Shown: positions 1-8,525 of the stretch, piece by piece
How positions within the stretch are numbered: position 1 is the first letter of the stretch
Layout of the letters: every line of letters begins with the position of its first letter
NCBI GenBank assembly: GCA_963605425.1
Contig: CAVCUQ010000004.1
Location: 21,810 to 85,809 of the forward strand
Reading direction: 5' to 3'
DNA length: 64,000 bases
Source of the DNA: JAEELC01 sp963605425
Lineage (GTDB): Bacteria; Bacillota_I; Bacilli_A; Acholeplasmatales; Anaeroplasmataceae
Notes under the pieces: model-generated
The model's database searches: none
What the model was told of the DNA's origin: nothing
Seen by the model: only the letters and a program-made list of their open reading frames with translations
Translations under genes and position numbers: made by a program

Positions 1-165
1 TATACTCAACCTGGAGAAGACGGAGAATATAAGGATTATGCTAAAAAACTTGAATTTGAAATTGTAAAAGTTCAAGAAAGAAGAATTGAAAAAGTTCGTC
101 TTACTGTAAGTGACGCTACTGACGAAGAAGTAGAAGAAAAACAAAATAATGAGGATTTGGACTAA
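1..165 (+). CDS. C-terminal fragment of an unidentified protein
   Basis: The last 54 codons of a gene that begins before the window, open from base 1 to a TAA stop. The fragment alternates charged and hydrophobic residues, then ends in an acidic tail (EEVEEKQNNEDLD). I do not recognise the family and no domain can be assigned from this piece. Its stop codon lies inside the terminator hairpin that follows. Confidence 0.7.
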   Translation, partial: YTQPGEDGEYKDYAKKLEFEIVKVQERRIEKVRLTVSDATDEEVEEKQNNEDLD

Positions 166-180
166 CCAAGTCCTCTTTTT
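151..180 (+). terminator. Intrinsic terminator overlapping a stop codon
   Basis: GAGGATTTGG and CCAAGTCCTC pair around the loop ACTAA (one G-U pair), followed by TTTTT. The stop codon of the upstream gene is within the loop. Confidence 0.85.
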
Positions 181-196
181 ATAAAAAGGAGTTACT

Positions 197-655
197 ATGA
201 ACAAAATATGCCCTGTATGTAAAAAAAGTAATATTCTAGAATTAGATCCTATTGAAACTAGAAATAAATTAAGAGAATTATTTAAAGGTATCTCTGCTGA
301 CTTAGTTCCTGAAGAAATTTTAAACATGGTTAAAGAACTTGGACTTGATCAAGAAGTCAGTGAAAGCGAAAAAACATTCTATTCTGTACATGGTAAACGT
401 AATATTTGCCAAAATTGTAGTTTTGCATTTTCTGACAATGATGACTACTCAGAATATTTAAAAGAAGTATTTACACCTGTAAGTCAAAGTGAATATTTTG
501 ATTATATTAAATCTAAGGTTAATGAAGAAAGTTATAATTTTATTTGTAAAAAATCAACTCCTCAAAAAGAATATTATCTTCAAGTAGCTGATCAATTAAT
601 TGAAGAATTTGAAGAAGTTGGACTTACTGATGTTAATGAAGATTTAATTAATTAA
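197..655 (+). CDS. Small zinc-ribbon protein of unknown function
   Basis: A 152-residue soluble, acidic protein. It has two Cys pairs, CPVC at residues 5-8 and CQNC near residue 71, which could form one treble-clef or ribbon zinc site. No other known domain is visible and there is no signal peptide or membrane segment. The start follows AAAAAGGAG at good spacing. It lies alone between a terminator and recQ, and could be co-transcribed with recQ (47-bp gap with no clear terminator). A zinc-stabilised nucleic-acid or protein-binding role is only a guess from the ribbon. Confidence 0.75.
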   Translation: MNKICPVCKKSNILELDPIETRNKLRELFKGISADLVPEEILNMVKELGLDQEVSESEKTFYSVHGKRNICQNCSFAFSDNDDYSEYLKEVFTPVSQSEYFDYIKSKVNEESYNFICKKSTPQKEYYLQVADQLIEEFEEVGLTDVNEDLIN

Positions 656-702
656 GTAAAATTAAACATTTCCTGTTATTTATATATAGGAGATGTTTTT
701 TT

Positions 703-2229
703 ATGACTAAATATGAAGTGTTAAAAAATTATTTTGGATTTTCTAAGTTTAGAGATGGACAAGAAGAAATTATTGATTCTATCTTGAGAAAAGAAAATGT
801 ATTATGCATTTTACCTACTGGCGGTGGAAAGAGTTTGTGTTTCCAAGTTCCAGGTCTTGTTTTAGATGGTCTTACAATTGTAATTTCCCCTTTAATCAGT
901 TTAATGTCAGACCAAGTTAGAAGTCTTAGAGAAAAGCGAATTAATGCAAGATACATTAACTCGAGCATGTCGTATTCAGAAATACAAAATGTACTTGATG
1001 AAATTAATGATAATAGGCTTAAATTTTTATATGTTTCACCCGAAAGATTTAATAATTTAGAATTTGTTTCCGTAATTAAGAATACTAAAATAGGTCAAAT
1101 CGTCTTAGATGAGGCTCATTCAATATCGATTTATGGACATGATTTTAGGGCTGAATATTCAAAGATATATAAAATATTTGATTTGTTTAAGCCTCTTCCT
1201 GTTATTTCAGCTTTTACAGCTACAGCCTCAAGTAAGGTAATAGAAGATATTAGAGAAAGTTCACGTATTAATTTTAAGGTATTTAAGTTTGGTTTTGATA
1301 GAAAGAACTTATATTATGAAACAAGGGAATCTTTTGATAAGATAGGTGATTTAAAGAAAATCATTGAGAAGCATAAAAATGAATGTATGATTATCTATAC
1401 TCTAACAAGAAGGAAAGCAGAAGAATATTATAAGATATTTAAAAATTTAAATTATAATATAGCTTTATATCATGGTGCTTTAGAGCCTGAAGAAAAGAAG
1501 GCTAGTGAACTTGCTTTTATGAAGGATAAATGTAATATAATGTTTTCAACTAGTGCTTTTGGAACTGGAATTGATAAGCCAAATATAAGACTTGTTGTAA
1601 ATGTTGGCTTTCCAATGTCTATTGAAGATTTATCTCAACAACAGGGACGTGCAGGAAGAGATGGAAAAAAAAGCGAATGCATATTACTTTATTCTATGAA
1701 TGATATAAAAGAAAATGAATATTTTATTGATGCTTTAGATGATTCTAATTTACCAAGAGATGAGATTAAAATATTAAAAAAAGTAAAAAAAGAAAAACTT
1801 GAAGAAGTTATAGGTTATGCAAGAACTAAAAAGTGTCTTCATGAATATCTAGTTTCTTCCTTTGGTGAACTTTTTAAATCAAGATGTAATAATTGTTCTA
1901 ATTGTCTTAAAGAAACAAAAGAAGTAGATGTTATTGATGATGCTAAACTTATTATAAATACTATTAAGTTAACTAATGAATCTTATGGAACTAATATGAT
2001 TTCAAAGATAGTTACTGGTAGTAAAGATAAAGATATTAAAACAAGATTGTTATATAAATTAAAAACATATAACAAATCTTATAAATCTGTTAATATGGTT
2101 AAAGAAATAATATCTAATATGCTTTCAGACGGATATCTTAAGCGTACTTATGATGAGTATCCAACCTTGAAACTTACAGAAAATAGTAAGTATCTAGAAG
2201 ATCAAGATGACTATAAAATAAAATTATAA
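703..2229 (+). CDS. recQ: ATP-dependent DNA helicase RecQ (short form)
   Basis: A superfamily 2, 3'-5' DNA helicase for recombination repair and fork processing. Visible motifs are the motif 0 region at the N-terminus (FGFSKFRDGQ), Walker A TGGGKS at 39-44, DEAH at 136-139, SAFTATA (motif III), and motif VI in QQQGRAGRDG. A RecQ-type zinc cluster follows (KKCLHEYL, then SRCNNCSNC). At 508 residues it keeps the helicase and zinc/winged-helix region but has no room for the HRDC domain of E. coli RecQ. Short RecQ forms are common in Firmicutes. The AGG codon in the conserved HDFR motif reads as Arg, as in the standard code. Confidence 0.95.
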   Translation: MTKYEVLKNYFGFSKFRDGQEEIIDSILRKENVLCILPTGGGKSLCFQVPGLVLDGLTIVISPLISLMSDQVRSLREKRINARYINSSMSYSEIQNVLDEINDNRLKFLYVSPERFNNLEFVSVIKNTKIGQIVLDEAHSISIYGHDFRAEYSKIYKIFDLFKPLPVISAFTATASSKVIEDIRESSRINFKVFKFGFDRKNLYYETRESFDKIGDLKKIIEKHKNECMIIYTLTRRKAEEYYKIFKNLNYNIALYHGALEPEEKKASELAFMKDKCNIMFSTSAFGTGIDKPNIRLVVNVGFPMSIEDLSQQQGRAGRDGKKSECILLYSMNDIKENEYFIDALDDSNLPRDEIKILKKVKKEKLEEVIGYARTKKCLHEYLVSSFGELFKSRCNNCSNCLKETKEVDVIDDAKLIINTIKLTNESYGTNMISKIVTGSKDKDIKTRLLYKLKTYNKSYKSVNMVKEIISNMLSDGYLKRTYDEYPTLKLTENSKYLEDQDDYKIKL

Positions 2230-2238
2230 TACTTAAAG

Positions 2239-2276
2239 GCTATGAAACTTATAAAATAGTTTTATAGCTAATTTTA
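2239..2276 (+). terminator. Probable terminator after recQ
   Basis: GCTATGAAAC pairs with GTTTTATAGC with one mismatch, followed by TAATTTT. The U-run is interrupted, so termination is likely but not strong. Confidence 0.55.
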
Positions 2277-2291
2277 AAAATTTATAATTTA

Positions 2292-2324
2292 ATAGTTGAC
2301 TAACTATTCAACTAATGATATTAT
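2292..2324 (+). promoter_or_regulatory. arsR promoter with overlapping inverted-repeat operator
   Basis: The operator is ATAGTTGACT (2292-2301), spacer AACT, ATTCAACTAA (2306-2315), an imperfect 10-4-10 palindrome. The likely -35 TTGACT (2296-2301) lies inside the left arm and the -10 TATTAT (2319-2324) follows with 17 bp between. This is the classic geometry for repression by an ArsR/SmtB protein, and a near-identical palindrome precedes the ATPase gene (2925-2948). I infer autorepression by the adjacent regulator, relieved by metal. Confidence 0.75.
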
Positions 2325-2349
2325 AAAGATGTAATAAGGATGTGATCTA

Positions 2350-2667
2350 ATGGATTTATTAAAAATTAAAGAGAGTATGCCTTCAAAAGAGGAAATAGAT
2401 GATGTATCTAACTTATTTAAAGTTTTAGGAGATCCTACTAGATCAAAGATCCTCTATACTTTAGAAGAAGCTGAACTTAATGTTTCGGAAATATGTGAGT
2501 GTGTAGATATGAATAAATCTGCTGTATCACATCAGCTAAGAATATTAAGGGATGCTAAACTTGTTAAATCAAGAAAAGATGGGAAAGAAGTTTATTATTC
2601 ATTTGATGATGAACATATTAGTACAATCTTTAAATTTGGTTTAGAACATATAAATGAAAGGAAATAG
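2350..2667 (+). CDS. ArsR/SmtB-family metal-sensing repressor
   Basis: A 105-residue winged-helix repressor. The core reads LFKVLGDPTRSKIL, then the recognition region NKSAVSHQLRILRDA and the wing KDGKEVYYSF. The C-terminal helix DEHISTIFKFGLEHINE keeps the D-x-H...H-x-x-E ligand pattern of the alpha-5 zinc site known from SmtB and CzrA. An ICEC pair in the alpha-3 region resembles the CadC/ArsR Cys motif, so Cd/Pb sensing is also possible. It begins an operon with the metallochaperone gene (start-stop overlap region) and precedes the P-type ATPase, with operators at 2292 and 2925. It most likely senses Zn or Cd; which one cannot be read from sequence alone. Confidence 0.92.
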   Translation: MDLLKIKESMPSKEEIDDVSNLFKVLGDPTRSKILYTLEEAELNVSEICECVDMNKSAVSHQLRILRDAKLVKSRKDGKEVYYSFDDEHISTIFKFGLEHINERK

Positions 2668-2671
2668 AAAA

Positions 2672-2881
2672 ATGAAAAAAGTATTTAATATTGATGTAGA
2701 TTGTGCTCAATGTGCACTTAAATGCCAGGAGGCTATCAAAACTGTTGAAGGGGTTACTGATTGTCAAATTAATTTCATGACTCTAAAGATGACTTTAGAA
2801 GCTGATGATGTTGATAAGGTTTTAAAGAAATGCCTTAAGGCAGCTAAAAAGGTTGAACCTGATTTTGAAATTTTAGATTAA
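2672..2881 (+). CDS. Stand-alone HMA heavy-metal-binding protein
   Basis: A 69-residue heavy-metal-associated domain (beta-alpha-beta-beta-alpha-beta ferredoxin-like) with the metal site DCAQCALKC near residues 8-16, followed by the usual EAIKTVEGV helix. I start it at ATG 2672, preceded by AAAGGA; an upstream in-frame ATG at 2654 lies inside arsR. In most Cd/Zn ATPases this domain is fused to the pump's N-terminus. Here the pump lacks it, so this gene probably supplies metal in trans. The gene follows arsR by 4 bp and is followed by a perfect hairpin. Confidence 0.85.
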   Translation: MKKVFNIDVDCAQCALKCQEAIKTVEGVTDCQINFMTLKMTLEADDVDKVLKKCLKAAKKVEPDFEILD

Positions 2882-2887
2882 TTATAT

Positions 2888-2912
2888 AAATAGCACTAAA
2901 TTAGTGCTATTT
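2888..2912 (+). terminator. Perfect hairpin between the HMA and ATPase genes
   Basis: AAATAGCACTAA pairs exactly with TTAGTGCTATTT around one base. The following tract is AATTTAAA rather than pure U, so it may act as a partial terminator or processing site that reduces ATPase transcription. Confidence 0.6.
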
Positions 2913-2924
2913 AATTTAAAGATA

Positions 2925-2948
2925 ATAGTTGAATGATTATTCAACTAT
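2925..2948 (+). promoter_or_regulatory. Perfect palindromic operator in front of the P-type ATPase
   Basis: ATAGTTGAAT - GATT - ATTCAACTAT is a perfect 10-4-10 inverted repeat. It matches the arsR operator at 2292 in half-site sequence and spacing. It ends directly before the Shine-Dalgarno AGGAGG (2949-2954). A -35-like TTGAAT is inside it, but I see no matching -10 before the start codon. It may therefore act as a repressor roadblock, or as an mRNA hairpin beside the ribosome site, rather than as a promoter operator. Confidence 0.75.
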
Positions 2949-2958
2949 AGGAGGATTT

Positions 2959-4908
2959 ATGAGTAAGAAATTAAAGAAAAAACTTAAAAGAATAATTATT
3001 GCTTTATGTATGTTTTTTATTGTATTAATTACTAATTTAATACTTGAAAAGGGCTTTAGTGATAGATTTCCTAATGGACTTGCAAGTATTGCAAACAATA
3101 GATATGGCTTCTTTATTCCTTTTGCATTATATTTTGCAATCTATATTTATATAGGACATGATGTATTAAGAAAAAGTGCTATAAATATAAGTCATGGACA
3201 AGTTTTTGATGAAAACTTCTTAATGGCAGTAGCTACTCTTGGTGCTTTTGGTCTTGGACTTTATACAGGATTTAAAGATGGTAAACCAGAAGGATTCGAC
3301 GAAGCTTGTGCTGTTTTACTTTTCTATCAAGTTGGTGAGTGGTTTCAAGCATTTGCGGCCGGAAAGTCAAGAAAGTCTATTAAGGAACTTATGGATATAA
3401 GACCAGATTATGCAAATATCTATCAAGATGGAGTTTTAACAAAAATCGATCCTGCAAATGTTACTATTGGTACAATTATTGTTGTAAAGCCAGGCGAAAA
3501 AATTCCACTTGATGGTGTTATTGTAAAAGGTTCTACAACTTTAGATACGAAGGCATTAACTGGTGAATCTATGCCGCAAAATGTTACAATTGGAGATAAT
3601 GTAATTTCAGGTACAGTTAATTTATCTAGTATAATAGAAATAGAAACTCAAAAAGAATTTGGAGATTCTACTGTAAGTAAGATTTTAGATTTAGTCGAAA
3701 ATGCATCTAATGAAAAATCAAAATCTGAAGCTTTTATTACTGTATTTGCTAAATACTATACACCAATAGTTGTAACATTAGCTCTAGTTTTAGCTTTTAT
3801 TCCACCACTTATTAATGGTTTTATGGGGAACTGGAATACTTTCTCAGACTGGATTTATAGAGCTTTAAGTTTCCTTGTTGTATCTTGCCCATGTGCACTA
3901 GTTATATCAGTTCCATTATCTTTCTTCTCAGGACTTGGAGGAGCTAGTAAGAATGGTATTTTAATTAAGGGTTCTATTCATCTTGAAAGATTTAATAAAG
4001 CTAATATCTTTGTCTTTGATAAGACAGGTACTCTAACTAAGGGTAACTTTAATGTTGAAGAAGTAGAACCTATTAATTTAAAGGATGAAATTTTAAGACT
4101 AGCCGCTACAGCTGAGGCTAATTCTAACCACCCTATTGCAAAATCAATTGTTTCAGCTTATGCCAAAGATATAGACAGAAGCTATGAAATAACCGACATC
4201 CAAGGTAAAGGTGTTGTGGCTAAAAAGAATGATGATGTAATAATATGCGGAAATCACAAACTTATGGAATTATATCATATTGAATTTGCAAGGCCTCAAA
4301 AATATGGTACAGTAGTATATGTAGCTCATAATGATACTTATTTAGGTTATATTTTAATTAAAGATGAAATTAAAGAAGAAGCTAAAGACACTATTTCTTA
4401 TTTAAATAGTATTAATGCTAAAACAGTAATGCTCACAGGTGATAACAAAGAAATAGCTAGTGAAGTTTCGGAAAAATTAGGATTATCAGATTATAAATGT
4501 TCACTTCTTCCTCAAAATAAAGTAGAAGAGGTAGATAAACTTTTAAGTAATAAGAATAAAGATGAAATGCTTGTCTTTGTCGGAGATGGTATTAATGACG
4601 CTCCTGTAATCATGAAGTCTGATATTGGACTTGCAATGGGCGGAGTTGGAAGTGACGCTGCTATCGAAGCTAGTGATATAGTTTTAATGAAAGATGATTT
4701 ATCTAGTATTATTACTTGTAAGAAGATAGCTAAAAAGACTATGAGAATAGTTTATGAAAATATTATATTTGCACTACTTGTTAAAGTCATAATCTTAATT
4801 CTATCAGCTTGTGGCATAACTAATATGTGGTTTGCAGTATTTGGTGATGTTGGTGTAGCCTTTATTGCCATATTAAATGCAATGCGTGCTAATAGTAAAA
4901 AATATTAA
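2959..4908 (+). CDS. P1B-type Cd/Zn-exporting ATPase without N-terminal metal-binding domain
   Basis: A membrane pump of 649 residues that exports soft divalent metals using ATP. Visible: the actuator-domain TGES, the membrane metal site CPC at 310-312, the phosphorylation motif DKTGTLT from residue 354, an HP pair (SNHPIA), and GDGINDAPV. The last helix, FGDVGVAFIAILNAMR, carries the Asp typical of the Zn/Cd (CadA/ZntA) subgroup rather than the Cu subgroup. I choose ATG 2959 because AGGAGG lies just before it; an in-frame ATG at 2929 lies inside the operator. It has no HMA domain, which is encoded separately just upstream. Confidence 0.93.
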   Translation: MSKKLKKKLKRIIIALCMFFIVLITNLILEKGFSDRFPNGLASIANNRYGFFIPFALYFAIYIYIGHDVLRKSAINISHGQVFDENFLMAVATLGAFGLGLYTGFKDGKPEGFDEACAVLLFYQVGEWFQAFAAGKSRKSIKELMDIRPDYANIYQDGVLTKIDPANVTIGTIIVVKPGEKIPLDGVIVKGSTTLDTKALTGESMPQNVTIGDNVISGTVNLSSIIEIETQKEFGDSTVSKILDLVENASNEKSKSEAFITVFAKYYTPIVVTLALVLAFIPPLINGFMGNWNTFSDWIYRALSFLVVSCPCALVISVPLSFFSGLGGASKNGILIKGSIHLERFNKANIFVFDKTGTLTKGNFNVEEVEPINLKDEILRLAATAEANSNHPIAKSIVSAYAKDIDRSYEITDIQGKGVVAKKNDDVIICGNHKLMELYHIEFARPQKYGTVVYVAHNDTYLGYILIKDEIKEEAKDTISYLNSINAKTVMLTGDNKEIASEVSEKLGLSDYKCSLLPQNKVEEVDKLLSNKNKDEMLVFVGDGINDAPVIMKSDIGLAMGGVGSDAAIEASDIVLMKDDLSSIITCKKIAKKTMRIVYENIIFALLVKVIILILSACGITNMWFAVFGDVGVAFIAILNAMRANSKKY

Positions 4909-4918
4909 TTTTGTTAAA

Positions 4919-4950
4919 GACTGCATAAAATATTGTGCAGTTTTTATTTT
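4919..4950 (+). terminator. Terminator after the metal ATPase
   Basis: ACTGCA and TGCAGT pair around a short AT-rich loop, followed by TTTTTATTTTT. Confidence 0.75.
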
Positions 4951-5010
4951 TAATTCACAAATTAAATATAATTGTGATATAATATTAATTATTATGTAGA
5001 GAGGTGGCTT

Positions 5011-8000
5011 ATGAAATTAAATAAGAAAATATTTATCAAAATTTCATATTTCATAATCTTAATAACCACTTTTATTATTTGTAGCGGTTTTTCTATTGAA
5101 GCTGCCCCTCAAGTTAGAGAGACAGGAGTTGTGACTGACGCTAAGGTTGCTTACTTTACTGAATCAAATTTCTTTGAAGAAATAAAAGACGATAAAGGAA
5201 ATATCACCCGTCGTTTAGGCTATGGTTATGACTTTCTTCAAACTATAGGTCAATATGAAAATATAAATTATACATATGATAAGTGTAATAGAGCAGAAGG
5301 AATAGAAAAACTAAAAAATGGTGAAGTTGATTTAATGCTTGGTATCTCTAAAACTGATGAGAGAGCTAAAAGTGGTATATTATTCCCTCAACTTCCTATG
5401 GGTACTGAGACTTATTATCTATATACAACTGAAGAACATCAAAATGATTATATAGATTATTCTAATATTGAAGGTAAAACGATAGCTGTTGAAAAGTCAT
5501 CAATACTTGCAAGTGAACTAGATAGTTGGAATACAGAAAATGATCTTAATTTAAATATAGTAGAATTTGATACTCAACTTAATAATAACTTTGAACAAAT
5601 TTTAGAAGACACAAATGCAGATCTTATTGCTTATTGTGATATATATTTAACAATGTCTTCTGGCCTATACCCAGTATGTGAATTTGGTGCTAGCGAAATA
5701 TATCTTGCTGTATCTTCAAATAGAAAAGATTTACTAGAATTAATTAATTCAGGTCAAACAAGTATCTTACTTGATAATCAAGCTTATTTAACTGATTTAG
5801 CAAGTAAATATTTTAATGATACACCAACAAGAAGAATGCTTTCTAGTTTGGAAAAGACTTGGATACTTCAAAACAAAGTTCTTGATATTGGATATTATGA
5901 TTATTTTCCTTTTGTAACTGATGTAAATGATAGTGCTGAAGGTGTATTTGTTGAAGTACTTAAATCCATATTTGAAAAGTTTAATATTGAAGTGGAATTT
6001 AAATATCATAAATATAGTGAATATTCAAAAATGATTAATGACCTTAGAAATGGAACTTTAGATTTAATTATGCCTTCTTATGGTTCTATATATAAGGCTG
6101 AAAATGAAAATGTTTTAGTTACTCAAAGTGTTATAGCTTCTAAAATTAAAATTATATATTCTAATGAAAAGTTTGATAATGTCTTTGATGATGATATTAC
6201 TTCAGGATATACTATTGCAATCCTAGAAGATTCGCCTCTTCAAAAGAATTTTGTGAATGAATATTTACCAAAGTGTAATGTATTAATTTGTGCTGATTTA
6301 GCAGATTGTTTAAAGAATGTTAAGAATGGTAAAGCTGATTTTACTATAATTTCAAACTATAGACAAAGTTCTTGGCTTAGTGAAAAAGATAATTACTATG
6401 TCAAAGATACTAATTATATAGTTAACTATAAATATGCTATATCTAATGAATCAAATAGTGTGCTCACTATTATTAATAGAGGTTTAAATATTATTGGTAG
6501 TGAAAATATTCAAAACTATATGGTTAGTTATATTGAAAAAAATCAAACTGTTCCTTTTAGTTTTGGTGATTTTATAAAGAATCATATTGGTATGGTTATT
6601 GTAATTGTTATCATTTTAGTAGTTGTAATTATGATAGCCTTATATTGGTGTATAACAAGGACTAAGGTAAGACATAATCTAGAGCGTCTTGTAACTCACG
6701 ATCCTCTAACAGGGATATTAAATAGAAGAGCTTATAATCATGCCCTTCAAAGTTTAAAGAAAACTCAAATCTCACATGATTTTGTTGTCTATGTTTCAGA
6801 TATTGATAATCTAAAACAAACAAATGATACAATAGGTCATGATGCAGGAGATGAATTAATTAAAACTTATGCAGAAATAGTTAATAGATATTTCTCGCAA
6901 ATTGGTACACTTTATAAAACAGGTGGAGATGAATTTATTGGCTTGTTATATACTGATAAAGAGACTCTTTTAGATGTAATGGATGAAATTAAAAATATTT
7001 GTTCTTATTATAAAGGGGAATTGATTGATAAGGTTGATTTCTCTTATGGAATAGCTTTTGCATCTGATTTTGAAAATCCAAGTATTGATAAATTATTACA
7101 TGTGGCTGAAAATTCAATGTATAAATTGAAAGAATCAAAGAAAGACTATGAGCCTGAAACTAAAAAGGTAAGTAAGGCACACAAGGGATGGCATGATTCA
7201 TTAACTAATTTATATACAATGGAAGAATTCTATAGAATCTATAATGATCAAACAAATGATGTTTATAATCTAAGTAATGAACCGGTTATTATTTGTTTTA
7301 ATATTAATTCATTTAAACGTTATAATAAGAGATATGGTTTTGATGAAGGTTCAAGATTACTTAAAGATTTGGGAGATGTACTTGCTAAAGTATTTGGAAG
7401 TAAGAGATGTTCTCGTTTTTCGGAAGATAGATTCTTCTGTATTACTCCAAACTATAAGATAGATGAAAAGATTAAACAAGTATTTAAAGATTTTGATCAA
7501 GAACATAGTGATAGATTTGTTACACTAAGGGCTGGTGTATGTACAATTGATGGTACAGCCTTAATTGAAACTTATTGTGATGAAGCACGTTTAGCTTGTG
7601 ATAGTGATAAATCTGAATATGAATCTCATTATGTTAAATATACTAGAAAAATTGGTAAAAACTATGAGATTAGACAGTATGTTTTGGAAAATATTGATAA
7701 TGCGATAAAGAATGGTGAAATTGTTGCATTCTATCAACCTAAAGTTAACCCTCATAACAATAAACTTGTAGGTTTTGAGGCTCTTGCAAGATGGAATAGT
7801 AAAGAAAAGGGTATGATATCTCCAGGTGACTTTATACCAGTACTTGATGAATATAATGTTACATATAAGGTTGATTTTGAAATATTAAAACAAACTGCTA
7901 AACATATGCATAATATGCTTAAGAAGGGACTTAAACCTTATCCAGTTTCATTTAATATATCAAGAATTGATTTCAATGTCTTAGATATTTGTAGTGAAAT

Positions 8001-8436
8001 TAATAATATTCTCGATATGTACGAATTACCACACAGATTATTTCAAATAGAAATAACTGAAACAACTATTTTATCTAATCTTGAATTTATTAAAAAAGAA
8101 GTATCAAGATTTAAAGAGAATGGTTATGATGTACTTATGGATGATTTTGGTTCAGCTTATTCATCTTTAGGAACTCTTAGAGAAATTGATTTTGATGAAA
8201 TTAAAATTGACGGTTCCTTTATGTTTAATTTCTCCCAAAAGAGTAGAACTATACTTGATTCCACTTTGAATTTATGTAAGGAACTTAAAATTAAAGCTTG
8301 TGTTGAAGGTGTTGAAACATTTGAACAAGTTCAATACCTTAAAAAACTTAAAGTTGATGAAATTCAAGGATATTATTATGGTAAGCCTTTAGACTTTGAA
8401 TCAACAATTGAAAAATGGTTTAACAAAAATGAATAA
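5011..8436 (+). CDS. Membrane sensor with two PBPb domains, GGDEF, degenerate GGDEF and EAL domains
   Basis: A 1141-residue sensor that probably makes and degrades cyclic di-GMP in response to an external solute. In order: signal peptide (1-31), two tandem type-3 solute-binding (PBPb) domains (about 43-275 and 286-515), a membrane helix (about 526-549), a GGDEF domain with intact GGDEF at 638-642, a second GGDEF-like domain with SEDRF at 804-808 in place of the active motif, and an EAL domain with EAL at 923-925. The EAL domain keeps the expected residues QPK, FNIS, EITET, DDFG, EIKID and CVEGVET, so both cyclase and phosphodiesterase look catalytically competent. PBPb domains usually bind amino acids; the ligand here is unknown. 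It appears monocistronic, with a TATAAT box near 4977. Confidence 0.92.
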   Translation: MKLNKKIFIKISYFIILITTFIICSGFSIEAAPQVRETGVVTDAKVAYFTESNFFEEIKDDKGNITRRLGYGYDFLQTIGQYENINYTYDKCNRAEGIEKLKNGEVDLMLGISKTDERAKSGILFPQLPMGTETYYLYTTEEHQNDYIDYSNIEGKTIAVEKSSILASELDSWNTENDLNLNIVEFDTQLNNNFEQILEDTNADLIAYCDIYLTMSSGLYPVCEFGASEIYLAVSSNRKDLLELINSGQTSILLDNQAYLTDLASKYFNDTPTRRMLSSLEKTWILQNKVLDIGYYDYFPFVTDVNDSAEGVFVEVLKSIFEKFNIEVEFKYHKYSEYSKMINDLRNGTLDLIMPSYGSIYKAENENVLVTQSVIASKIKIIYSNEKFDNVFDDDITSGYTIAILEDSPLQKNFVNEYLPKCNVLICADLADCLKNVKNGKADFTIISNYRQSSWLSEKDNYYVKDTNYIVNYKYAISNESNSVLTIINRGLNIIGSENIQNYMVSYIEKNQTVPFSFGDFIKNHIGMVIVIVIILVVVIMIALYWCITRTKVRHNLERLVTHDPLTGILNRRAYNHALQSLKKTQISHDFVVYVSDIDNLKQTNDTIGHDAGDELIKTYAEIVNRYFSQIGTLYKTGGDEFIGLLYTDKETLLDVMDEIKNICSYYKGELIDKVDFSYGIAFASDFENPSIDKLLHVAENSMYKLKESKKDYEPETKKVSKAHKGWHDSLTNLYTMEEFYRIYNDQTNDVYNLSNEPVIICFNINSFKRYNKRYGFDEGSRLLKDLGDVLAKVFGSKRCSRFSEDRFFCITPNYKIDEKIKQVFKDFDQEHSDRFVTLRAGVCTIDGTALIETYCDEARLACDSDKSEYESHYVKYTRKIGKNYEIRQYVLENIDNAIKNGEIVAFYQPKVNPHNNKLVGFEALARWNSKEKGMISPGDFIPVLDEYNVTYKVDFEILKQTAKHMHNMLKKGLKPYPVSFNISRIDFNVLDICSEINNILDMYELPHRLFQIEITETTILSNLEFIKKEVSRFKENGYDVLMDDFGSAYSSLGTLREIDFDEIKIDGSFMFNFSQKSRTILDSTLNLCKELKIKACVEGVETFEQVQYLKKLKVDEIQGYYYGKPLDFESTIEKWFNKNE

Positions 8437-8441
8437 TTAAA

Positions 8442-8475
8442 TGACTCGTTTTATTATATATAAGGCGAGTTATTA
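8442..8475 (+). terminator. Terminator after the GGDEF/EAL gene
   Basis: ACTCG pairs with CGAGT across an AT-rich loop, followed by an AT-rich tract with few consecutive U. Moderate support only. Confidence 0.5.
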
Positions 8476-8525
8476 ATTTCTATATCACTTTATGATATAA
8501 TTATTTTGCTTTAGAAGGTGATATT

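Noticed and set aside
1117..1170. AGG reassigned to methionine, as reported in some uncultured Bacilli
   Set aside because: AGG occurs at the conserved Arg of the RecQ HDFR motif, consistent with standard Arg.
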